Shown: in pieces, positions 1 to 10,145 of the stretch
How the letters are laid out: each line of letters begins with the position of its first letter
Numbering within the stretch: position 1 is the first letter of the stretch
Source of the DNA: Trachelipus rathkii
Lineage: Eukaryota > Arthropoda > Malacostraca > Isopoda > Trachelipodidae
DNA: 35,297 nt
NCBI GenBank assembly: GCA_015478945.1
Contig: JABUQX010002400.1
Location: forward strand, 85,001 to 120,297
Direction: 5' to 3'
Notes under the pieces: generated by a model
What the model saw: the letters and a program-made list of their open reading frames with translations, nothing else
The model's database searches: none
What the model was told of the DNA's origin: nothing
Made by a program: the position numbers and the translations under genes

Positions 1-1019
1 AAATATTTCACAACATAAGAATTTATGCGTTTAAATTGCTTGCAAATGGGGTAATAAATAATTAATTGTTAATAACCTTGTTGAAAAAGAGATAAAGCAT
101 GTTTTAACTTTTATCAGGCATATAATATCAATTCTTCACTTAAGACGCGATATTGCCAGGGAGTGAGATGTATTGTGATTAATTAGTATGCTATTTTGTT
201 ATGCGATATATTTCCGTATGTTTGATATAATTATGAGCAAATAAAATTAAATTAGTTTTTGAAATTATTTCAGATTCTTAAAGTAAACCTAAAATATTTT
301 ATTTAAAAATTGATCAGTTATACCCTATTCAGACGGCGTTTGAAATGTCTACAATTTATACCCAAATCCAAAATTCCGTCAGTACGAAGGAAATGGAATA
401 AAATCAATCTAGAAAACTGGGATGTTTATCACTTCTTTTTTAGCAATATCTCAGAAAGTAGATTTTTTCGAAGAAAATATTCCTGCTTTTTTGCAGGGTC
501 CATAATATCTGAATTTCAATTGAAACTTTTAAGTAATATTTCTAAAATAAATTCTTTAATTATTACAAAAAGTTTCCTATAATTTTTTTATGATTTTTGA
601 AATTAAATTAATTAATAAAAATAATAAAAAGTTAATAATGTGAGCGGAGTATCCTGTTTATTGAGAATATATCGTATAACATTGAGAAAAGATGAAACCT
701 TGCACGTTTCTTCCGGGGTAATTTTTTTATAGTATGAATAGGGTATTATGTGTTAATGCTGGGTGTCACTCAATGGTGTCAATAAACTTTAGACTATTTA
801 TCGTGCAAAATGGCTAATTAAATCGTCTAAATTTGTAAGACATTTGTAGCCAAAGGAAAATGTATTACAAATTAAATTTGGTGTTATTGGCACCTATTTT
901 TCCATATATTTTTTAAGGGAAATGTGCCAAAATGTAATATTTTTCTGAGGATAATAATAATTTTACTACTAATAATGCTAATTACTAGTTTTGATAACGG
1001 TCAGTAGTGTTTTCACTAA
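1..1019. other. AT-rich intergenic DNA, no supported gene
   Basis: No recognisable coding sequence on either strand. Homopolymer runs of five to eight A or T are common, as expected for ordinary AT-rich genomic DNA and unlike the centre of this window. The only open frame of note (310-582) begins at TTG, has no homology I recognise, and lies inside the candidate inverted-repeat element listed separately. Confidence 0.7.
320..746. mobile_element. possible non-autonomous DNA transposon (MITE-like)
   Basis: A 12-base sequence, ATACCCTATTCA (320-331), recurs as its exact reverse complement at 735-746, enclosing about 427 bp. If the element proper begins with CCC and ends with GGG, it is flanked by TA on both sides, the target duplication of Tc1/mariner-type elements. 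TA flanks mean little in DNA this AT-rich. The similarity does not extend inward beyond the 12 bases, and the interior shows no transposase. Size and structure fit a MITE-like element, but a 12-base inverted pair at this distance could be chance. The superfamily cannot be assigned. Confidence 0.25.

Positions 1020-1109
<90 letters not shown>
1020..1109. repeat. perfect (AAT)30 microsatellite
   Basis: Thirty uninterrupted AAT units over 90 bases with no substitution. Perfect arrays of this length are normally young and length-polymorphic. The array ends abruptly at the C at 1110. Confidence 0.98.
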
Positions 1110-2042
1110 CAGCATTTACACTTTATTCATAATGAATAATAATTTCAAAGACTCCCCAACATAGTAGTAAAAATGTATGATTTTGTTGCTTTTTTCAAAC
1201 CTCCTGAAAGTATTCCTTTCAACAGAAGAAATTTTCTTTATTCTAGAAATTTTGTTTATTCTAGAATAAAATAAGACTATTGGTTTAATTACAGTACCGA
1301 GCTTTCGTCTGTATGCTTCGGACATTTTCAAAGAATAATTTTCATTTTTGTTTAGATTTTAACAATTTTGATAATATAAATATCGTATATCGTATAAACT
1401 AATAACAAAAATAAATAAATAAAATTAATAATTTTAAAAGTTAAAAAAGTTAACGTACATTGACTTTTTATTGTTATTTAAGATGTTTAAAAATTTTAAA
1501 ATATTCATTATATATTTATAGTGATACCACTGGTTTATGTTTCCTTAAGAGCAATGATTCCCCGAGGCGCAATTCATAAAAATCATTTTTCTCGTTATGA
1601 TGGAGAAGCTTTCTTTTCTGTTGTTATCCTGATTTTTGAGTTCGGTTCTTCTTTTAAAATGTTGAAACACGCTATTAACTCGGCTTATACCTATGTTGCA
1701 ACATTCTCATTTTGGGGGGTATTTGCTGTGTATCCGATATAAACGACGTTACATCAACTTTCCATAACATTGAAATTCAATGTTCTGAAAGTGGATACAT
1801 CTCACCATCCGAAATCGATATGATAAAAACGAACTCAGTTTCAATGGCTTATAGTAAGATATTAATTTAAGCTTCTTCACGTCTTTTGCTTTAATCTAAT
1901 CTTTTAAAATTGATTTTAATTTGCTTTCTTCCTCTTTCTTATGACTAATATTTTCAGTTTTATAATATTAATATGGGCTTATCGTTTTCCGGTTTCCATA
2001 GAGGTATTGGGCAAATAAACTATTTTAAAGTGTCTTTCATAG
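1110..2042. other. AT-rich intergenic DNA with two unrecognised short frames
   Basis: No gene is supported. A minus-strand frame at 1116-1331 (71 codons from TTG; first ATG at 1323-1325) encodes a basic, Lys/Arg/Ile-rich peptide. It contains a local direct repeat around 1247-1266 in which TTTATTCTAGAA occurs twice. A plus-strand frame at 1521-1742 (73 codons from GTG; first ATG about 12 codons in) encodes an aromatic-rich peptide. Neither resembles a family I know, and both are within the length expected by chance. They could be exon or transposon debris. Confidence 0.5.
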
Positions 2043-2446
2043 TCATTTCTTTATAATATGTTGAGGAAAATTATTGGTTATTAGATTCTGTGATATTCTT
2101 TTAATTTCTATATCAAAAAGGGAAACGATATCTTAAACGCTCGGTGAACTAAAGTCTTTATGGTAGCAAATTTGTAGTTTAGAGGAGTGGAGGAGTTAAA
2201 ATTCAAGTATGTTTCTTTATCTGAAGATTTAACGTAGACACTTCTATCAAATTTTCCATCCTCTTTAATTTTAATATCTAAGAAATTAATATAGTTATTT
2301 TTTGTCTTTTCAAAGGTAAATTTTAAACCACTAAGATTTTTGCATTTTGGATTGTGAAACTCATACATGACATTTCCAGTACTAGTTTTTAAATGTTCTG
2401 AAGGGTCGTCGTTCATCTACGTATCAAGATGGGCCAATAATACAAA
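2043..2446 (-). pseudogene. Penelope-like retroelement reverse transcriptase fragment (5'-truncated, frameshifted)
   Basis: The longest open part (2416 down to 2108, 102 codons) matches the region just after the catalytic core of Penelope-like (PLE) reverse transcriptases. It has FLDIKI at residues 45-50, a SVYVKSSDKETYLNF block at 59-73, NSSTPLNYK at 74-82 and TLVHRAF at 88-94. In the family these read FLD-(V/I)-x-I, SVYRKPT-x-T-x-Y-x-NFNS-x-x-P and the (R/K)TLV-x-RAF helix of the thumb. The YxDD catalytic motif should lie upstream and is absent. Upstream of the first ATG the frame has a TAG (2417-2419), then nine more codons reaching a TAA at 2447-2449, where the AAT repeat begins. Downstream, the frame stops at 2108, but a one-base shift in the run of five A's at 2115-2119 reopens it. 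The next 24 codons begin FDIEIKRISQNL and end at TGA 2043-2045, matching the next PLE segment. No GIY-YIG endonuclease domain is visible. It is a dead fragment. A PLE is much more likely than other retroelements because of the SVY/NFNS/TLVHRA series. Confidence 0.8.
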
Positions 2447-2450
2447 TTAG

Positions 2451-2549
2451 ATAATTAATTAATAATAATAATTAATAATAATAATACATATAATAATACA
2501 TAATAATAATAATAATAATAAGTATAATAATAGATAATATAATAATAAT

Positions 2550-2593
<44 letters not shown>

Positions 2594-3085
2594 TAAATAA
2601 TAGGGCAAATAATAATAAGATAAATACACATAATAACAATAATAAGTAATAAAGAATAATAATTATAATAAATAATAATTTAATAAACAATAGACAGATA
2701 ATTAGTAATCGATTATATTGTTGCAAAATAATAATAAAAAATAATAGATACTTGAACTACAAACGAATAATAATTATACAAACAAAATTCATAATATATG
2801 AAGTTTTCAAGCTTTTTTTTTAATAACTAATACAAATAATAACAATAATAAAAATATTAATAATAATAATAATAATAATAAAATATAATCAATCAATAAT
2901 TAATAATAATAGATAATAATAATTAATCAATCAATAATGATAATAATAATAATTCAAACAATTATTTTGATAATAATTCAAATAATAATAATTTATTATT
3001 ATAATAATGAATAATAATATAATAATAAGAGTAAAAAGGAAGTATTTAGGATAATAAGCATGAAAAATAATAATAAAAAGATAAT

Positions 3086-3118
<33 letters not shown>

Positions 3119-3146
3119 AATAATAATAATAATAATAATAATATAA
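2451..3146. repeat. long imperfect AAT/ATT repeat tract
   Basis: About 700 bases dominated by AAT units, with purer stretches near 2553-2591 and 3091-3143. Interruptions include ATA, AATT and occasional short unique inserts (for example near 2690-2820 and 3020-3070). The 84-codon Leu/Ile/Tyr-rich frame on the minus strand here is only the translation of the repeat. The tract begins within a few bases of the truncated end of the reverse transcriptase fragment. Confidence 0.95.
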
Positions 3147-3540
3147 GGTAATAAATTATTACAATAGTATTACTAAATTAGGCTGATACATTATCCAGTA
3201 ACATGATTGGGAAAATAAAATAGAAAATGATTGCATAGTAAAATTTTAGTATGATATTTATACTATGTTGATAATTAATCGTAAAGAAAATCGATTATCG
3301 AAAAAAAACACTAAAGCTATTGATGTATCGACTGACTGAGCGGAAATATACAATTACCATTGAATCAGACAGAATTTGACAGAGTAACAGATGAGTATTA
3401 GTGTCCCATATCATTTTTGAGAATACTATAACGATTAGTTATTTTTTTTAATCTGATTATAGTGATTTATTGGATTTGCTTTGCTATTATCGTTTATGTT
3501 TTTTTAGTAATACTATAGGTTTATTATTAAAATATCACGG
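3147..3540. other. AT-rich DNA without gene; last natural-looking stretch before the scrambled centre
   Basis: No coding sequence seen. Runs of seven to eight A or T (near 3301, 3442 and 3500) are still present, as in the left flank. A small perfect stem of TAGTAT (3247-3252) with ATACTA (3260-3265) is visible and of no evident meaning. After about 3540 the texture changes. Confidence 0.5.
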
Positions 3541-3547
3541 TGAGAAA

Positions 3548-3596
3548 GTCTCCATGCTGCGCACATGATAACTGTACAATCACTACGCATGGTGAC
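3548..3596. other. imperfect hairpin, 10-bp stem
   Basis: GTCTCCATGC (3548-3557) can pair with GCATGGTGAC (3587-3596) with one mismatch and a 29-base loop. There is no adjoining gene or T-run to suggest a terminator or an RNA gene. It may be chance. Confidence 0.2.
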
Positions 3597-4400
3597 ACTG
3601 AACCTAATACGGCATATAGAGTTCAGTTATAATGTCATTAAATGCATTAACGCGATACAGTATAAGTTGACTAATGAAGTTATAGATGTGAGTTAATATA
3701 CAATAATTAAGTAAATTAGATAGATATAAAGTATTATAGTGTAATTGATATATGGTAATTATATATATAGTATAACTATATATATAGTATATAAGTGGAT
3801 ATTAAAATATATATTAATATTATATTTAATGAAGCCATCTTACCCATCTAGCTAACGAACAGTCAATATTGACCTATGGTGCGAGCAGAAATAGGGGAGA
3901 GCCTCGCCCTTAAGTGATTGGCCTAGAACGACGGCAGCACGAATCAAGAATATAAAATACACTTATATATAAATAACTTATAATATACTTATAGTGTAAG
4001 AGATGCACATAATATAAATAACTAAATATTATTATATATCATAATATATAATAAATAATAAGTAGCCATATCATGATAGCTATAATAGTAATAGTGAGAT
4101 ATAATATAGGAGTATATATATAAATATAAAATTAGGTTATAGTATGATATGTATTAGGTGAAAAATAACGTTATTACGTATATGTATTTTAAAGATGTAA
4201 ATATTAAATTATATTTATCTAGTATATAGATATGTGTTCTAATTTTGGAGGAGACGTGCTATAAATGATAATGTAATCAATGTTAATGGTTCCTCATACG
4301 TAAAAAGTAACATAGGTGCACTGATTGACAAAATGACACATTATTTACAACTGGAGGGTAGGTGTTTGCACTGCGGTCAGGAGTATTCACTACATGATTA
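3597..4400. other. AT-rich stretch with TATA-type low complexity, no gene
   Basis: Short scrambled TA tracts occur at about 3755-3830 and 3960-4130, for example TATATATAGTAT. Stop codons are dense in all frames. I see no gene, RNA or recognisable transposon. Confidence 0.5.
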
Positions 4401-7400
4401 TACTTGCAGATAATTACTGTAGGCTTGAGCCATCAGAGAGCTAAACAAGAGCTTTTGAGAACGACTGCGAGAGGAGAGTTATAATACAGGCGATCGGAAA
4501 AACACAGCAGATGGGAAGAGAGTAAGCACACAGAACGTGAGAGGTGGCAGTAAAAAGATAGGTGAAGCACCTGCAGGCCAAGTGAATAAAACTTATAGCC
4601 CTGTGAAAGTTGATAACCTAGATTATCAACATAACTAACAAACTAGTACTGTAATAGCACTACTAGTAACTACATGTCATCATCCTAGTACCTATGTGTA
4701 GACTCATAAAGTTATATAAAGCAATAGTGACGTCACGTGATTAAAGTGGTATGGATAGGTCACGCACTGATTGTAGACGTTAATGATTTACTTTTAGTTT
4801 ACTGCTTACTTGTAAAGACTGATTGTATCCGAGTTTATCCACATCTTATAATGAAGCTGAGTAATATCACTAGTTAAAACATCTATTTATATATAAGAAG
4901 ATTAAAATATTGGACGACCAAACAATAGCGACATCACTCACAAATGGGATAGAGCGGTCGACGGAGCAAAATTAGTAGTCGTGAGAAAATGTCTGCAGGT
5001 TGTTCAGTGATAAACGATCATACCCTTATTGAAAGTCTTAGAGTTGAATATCTGATACTCTCCTGATCCAATAAACGGATGAGACAGGCCATGCACAGTT
5101 AATATTGAGATGTCATTTGTTATTTTTCTATTAAACACATGATGAGCCGGGAATTGAGAGCCCTTGTAACCAGGATATGGGAGTACTGCAGTCAAAGGGC
5201 ACAAAAAATAGCTTTCTGTAAGTTCTATACAGAAGCAGAGAAGGGGTGTGTTCAAAAAATACAATTAAATTGATGAGAGAGCCGTGACAGATATAAATAA
5301 CAACTGTACGAATGATAGACAAAAAATTAGCTCGTTCACACAATAACAATTACTATAGAGATTGTAGATATATATAATGATAAAAAGTTTAAAAGACCCT
5401 ATAGGTTATGGCATACCCTGACAATTTGTCCTATAGAGCGTATGAGACCGGCAAATTGACACGTCCCGATAAGAGTATGGAAGAGGTGGGTTGACAGGCT
5501 TATATTTTACGAACGAGGGAAGACATTGGAAATAGAGGAAGCGGAAATGAAGAAGATTAGGAGTCTTGGGGTTAAAAGAAAATTAAATTATCCAACACGA
5601 AAAAAGGTTAGGGGAGTCCACTCCCAGCAATACCTATCCAATATCAAGAAGGTCGGAGGCAAGAGGAATCGAGAGAAGAGAGAAGGTAAGACCGAAGAGG
5701 CCAAATAATCACCTAGAGAAGTTAGAGAGATGGAACCATATGAATGTGGAAATGAAGTTGATCTAGAATTCCTAAATATTGTCCATCGTCGCCCCTCAAC
5801 ACTGGGGAAAAGTGTTAGTATCGGAGACATAGAGAATAGTAGTTTTGAATCGCAGACTGCTGAGCATGTTCTAAGACGTAAGATACAGAGATCGTAATCA
5901 AAATAAGGGGGAGACTGGCACACGTCATTGTGTTGTCGCGGTTACCGAAGCGCTTCCTAGGAAACAGCGTCAAGTGAGTCGCTGGTAAGGAGCTAGTTGC
6001 CAGTGCACAGCAGAAGCATGTAAATGACGGTATAATCGCGAGAGCACCTGCACGGCAGTAGGGAATCAACCTATGAGCATCGAAAAGAGAATACTGGTCG
6101 ACGACGAATAAGTGCACAGAGAGCCGGCAGAGAAAGAGGATGAGGGTCACAGAGGAGTTCGTCGGAGACGCAGGTATGTGAGGATCAGTCTTTAAGATAA
6201 ATAGAGACCTAACTGTGTAGGAGCTTCAAAGCCAGTAGTAGCTGTAGACTACTCCATTTACAAGTTGAGTGTAAGAACCGAGAGCGAATCCCACCCGAAG
6301 AACATGTAGGACAAGTATCGCAATGCAGCGGAGTGGCGAAAGAAGTAGGAGCGGAAAAGCAGAATGTTTCATGGAGTAATCTGAGAAGATAGGAGTCTGA
6401 TTGCAGTGAGAATAAGCACAGAAAAGAATTAGTGACAGCATCGGCAGAACCTTAGCAATCTGAAACGAGGGAGGATTTAGCCGCGCACGCGTTCTTTTGA
6501 GGCTAGTTATGCTGAGCATTCCTGATAGTCTCCGCTTGATTGTGCGCGGTACTTGCAGACGTAATGAGTCAAGCTCTGTTATCACGGAGTTATTCTTAGC
6601 TGTTTAGGGAATTGGGAAACTTTAACTTAGAAGATGAAAGTAGTGATACTATGGTTGTTTAAACAAGGGAGAAATAATGTATTCCACTAATTAGACGCCC
6701 ATGTCATAAAAGCGCGCGAATCATTGGGTACAGTAAGCCGTGGAATGGCGCAGAGGAAAGCAAGCACAGGTTGATATCTAAATAGAGCAGCCAGTGGAAT
6801 GATAGAGGATGAGAAGAACCGGATGAGTTAGGCCTTCGGTAAGAAAGGCATGAGAGAGCCTTGCTGATCTTACAGAGCATCGATCACGTATAGACGATTA
6901 CACCAGGTTCCCACCCCACGCCAGAGCTAGTAGATAAGGTTTATCGGCAGAACCGAAATCGCTCACCAGAGAGTCAAAAGCAATACGCGAGAATAGTCTC
7001 GTCAGAATCGAAGTCAAACTCTATGTATACAGAGAGGTCAGAGGAGAAGGCGACAACATTAATAGGAGAATGACAGAACGCCAAATGAGAGTTCGCGAGA
7101 TTTCACAAGTAGGCGAGAAAGCAAAAAAGAGCGCTGTATCAGGCAAGAAGTGTAGAAGTGCAGAACTTGAAGACAGAGTATCGTTAGATGAAATGAGTAT
7201 AGTAAGAAATATCGATAAGTCCGAGGAAGAATAATAGTACTAGTGGAACGCATGATAGCACAATAACGGACGACAGATGGATATAAAGTAAGTGAGGAAG
7301 AGAGAAAGGAAAATAAGCGTACTACACCATAGGAAACACATAAATAGACGCATCAGAGTGAGATATGTCAGGGAGACAGCATTCGTGTGGAAAACGGAAC

Positions 7401-8260
7401 ACTGGATAAGATGGTCAGAGTAGTAGATACGTTTTCTTATTAAATTTTAATGATCGCTCCGAGGATTTCGTTGAAGATGGTCATAGCGAAAATCTGATTG
7501 CCTTACATACTATACCTACACTTGAATAAACAGAATATGAGAGTATCCACCATACAGTCAGTTACAATTGAATTAGTTGATATACTAATTGAATAATCCC
7601 TACCAAATAGGTAACGCTATTGCAGATGAGGCTGATCGAATTAGTCAGAACCATACATATTATTTCTACTAGGGGAGAAGTTGTAAGGGATTACTTCCGA
7701 AACCGTTAAGATAGTAGCTGATAACGTTTAGGTAAGTAAACAGTACAGAAACACAATGATATGATAAGATGTTCGAATAAGATAATAGAAATATTAGATA
7801 TTTAAGCCACAACATTCGAAGTTTAGACATCCGTAGAATTTTCATATAGTCAGAGAGTGGCTGTATGTTTTAGGAGTCTAGGCAGAGTTAAGAGAGGGCA
7901 AGGCGGAGACTTACTGAAAATTATGAGCTTGTATAGTTAGGCATAAGTTAAACTAACCTCAAGAAGAAATGACTAATTAACACTATGTGGTCTCTTCCAG
8001 AGGCATATAAAGTATATGTTAGTAGATAGCATGTATAGCTGAGAGGGATCAGGATATGCAGGAGTGATTAGATTGCATAAGCTACACGGAATGTTCTAGT
8101 AAATAGAGAATATAGTAATACGTGGTCAGAGTATACATATATAGAATAATTAGTACCGCGCTAGTGAACTAATTCTGCCATACTTAAAACATGCACAATA
8201 AAGGTGACTAGAGTAAACACGAAATAACACATAACAACGAAAGACACTAAAAAAACCGAA
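4401..8260. other. purine-rich (plus-strand A+G) block, no gene
   Basis: Sampled 60-base lines (6121-6180 and 7021-7080) are each about 72 percent A+G. GAGAG, AGGAG and GAAGA words are scattered throughout, but no fixed repeat period is visible. The minus-strand open frames here (for example 5588-5923, 5815-6150 and 6226-6585, up to 119 codons) overlap one another. They are Leu/Ser/Cys-rich and are explained by the shortage of T on the plus strand, which lowers stop codons on the minus strand. None has a recognisable domain. Either an eroded GA-type simple sequence or unreliable sequence would fit. Confidence 0.6.
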
Positions 8261-9690
8261 ACATAAGGTGAAATCAGGTATAATAATAATTATATTCAAC
8301 ACAAACTCTTAAATACCTTAATATTTAAAACACAGTATATGTTATAAATAGTAAGTTAAATTCAGTATTATATACAGAGTAATCATAGGTAAACAATAGA
8401 AAGAATGAATTTACGTTAAAGAATAGAATAGCAACATAAGTCCGCTCACTCTTTACAGAAGACCACATGTAACAATTCAACATTGATATACTACATCCAG
8501 AAACAATGTGCAGTAAAATTGATTATTAAATCAAATAAACTCCTGAGAATTGACAAGATTCTCGGATGGGACACAAAAATAATAGTAAATATAAAATCTT
8601 CTAGCATCCCATTCTTAGGAAAAGAAATCCTCGAAGTAACCCATTAAGACATACTTTGTATTTTCCTTATTTTTCATAATCTTCACTATGAGCTTTATAG
8701 GCTAGGTAACTGTGGATTGTGAACTCACTATAGATCATGAACGCTACTATTTGTCAAGTTATAGCTATGAGTCGACATTATTTTTTATTTAATATAATAT
8801 CAATTTACCAGCGATAGTCCTTGAATATTGCAGTTGAGCTAATATAAAGTATAATAACTGAAGAATAGACATAGTTAAACATAATAAATTATAATAACTA
8901 TTTATAACTTAATATGAATAGATAATAGTTATGATGTGGTACTAACTTGTGAAGATCAATGTGAGTATAATTGAGTCTCGAATGATAGTCAGATTATAGT
9001 AAATTAGAACATATTGGTTAATCTCGTAACATTTGTCACTTTAAAAATTGTGACTCTAAAAGATCAGTTACTAGGTAAGTCAAATTGAGCCTTCGAGCGT
9101 TGAGTACAGTATAGCTTCTATTCTCTCAGGGCGGAATTGTAGTATATGCCTCTGGTTCACGAGACTTCTTAGCATTGTAGGAGGTCTTGACGATATATTA
9201 TACTTAATATATTGGGCCTAGAGAGGTCTGATGGATAGAGGGTGGTAAGGAAGAGAGTCTCCTGTTATAACTATTATATTATTAAACTAAATATTATTAT
9301 TTACCATTATAATTATTACAGTTATTTATATTACTATATATTTTGAATTGATCTAATATTTTATTTTTTATTATGAGTGTTAAACATGTAATATTGTAAT
9401 TAAAATTACCGTTTTGCTTAAGTGCTATTAATCAAATCCATTTTTCTGGATTATTATATGAACTAAATTGTTTACTAGGTTACCAATATCCTAGACTTGT
9501 ATAATGCAATATATATGGATTTTAATATTTACTATTATTTCAGCAAGTTGTTTAAATCGAATAAGGTAGTATACCTTATACATATGTAATAATTTAATAG
9601 ATGATTAAACAAATAATGCTCTTAAACATTTTTCAATAGTCACTTCTATCATGATATACATTATGTCTGCTAAAATGATTAAATATAGAT
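8261..9690. other. AT-rich region without gene
   Basis: Mixed AT-rich sequence with no open frame above the reporting length on either strand. I see no repeat unit, tRNA-like fold or transposon end. Confidence 0.5.
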
Positions 9691-10145
9691 TAATAATATT
9701 AATTATTATATTATATATATTATTTACTATTAATATATCTTATATAGTATATATAATATAATATGGTATATATATATATTAAATATAATATTATATAAAT
9801 ATATTAAGATAATATTATTATTAAATTATATTATATAATATTAATATAGTGATATTATATATTTAAATAATAACTAGTATTACTATATATATAATGAATA
9901 TAATAATATTATATAGTATAAATAATATATATATATAATATTATATATATAATATAAGTATATAAATAATATCATATATTAGTTAATAATATATATATTG
10001 AATATAATCAATATATATAAATATATATGATATTAATACTATATATATATTATAGATAATATATAATAATAGTATATATATGATATACATTTATATATAT
10101 TATCCTATAACATATATATATATATATACCAATAGAGATAAATAT
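9691..10145. repeat. scrambled TA block
   Basis: Almost only A and T, built from TATATA and ATAATATTA words. Between 9721 and 10140 I see no run of one base longer than three, although random DNA of this composition would show roughly twenty runs of four or more. This fits a (TA)n array with many single-base changes, whether from mutation or from sequencing error. Confidence 0.8.

Noticed and set aside
310..582. 90-codon frame in the left flank
   Set aside because: It begins at TTG with no ATG near the start, contains no known domain, and lies inside the candidate inverted-repeat element.
2472..2726. 84-codon Leu/Ile-rich frame that looks like a membrane protein
   Set aside because: It is the translation of the AAT/ATT repeat tract.
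6226..6585. 119-codon minus-strand frame, with neighbours at 5588-5923 and 5815-6150
   Set aside because: The frames overlap each other on the strand that lacks purines, so stop codons are rare by composition. No recognisable domain.
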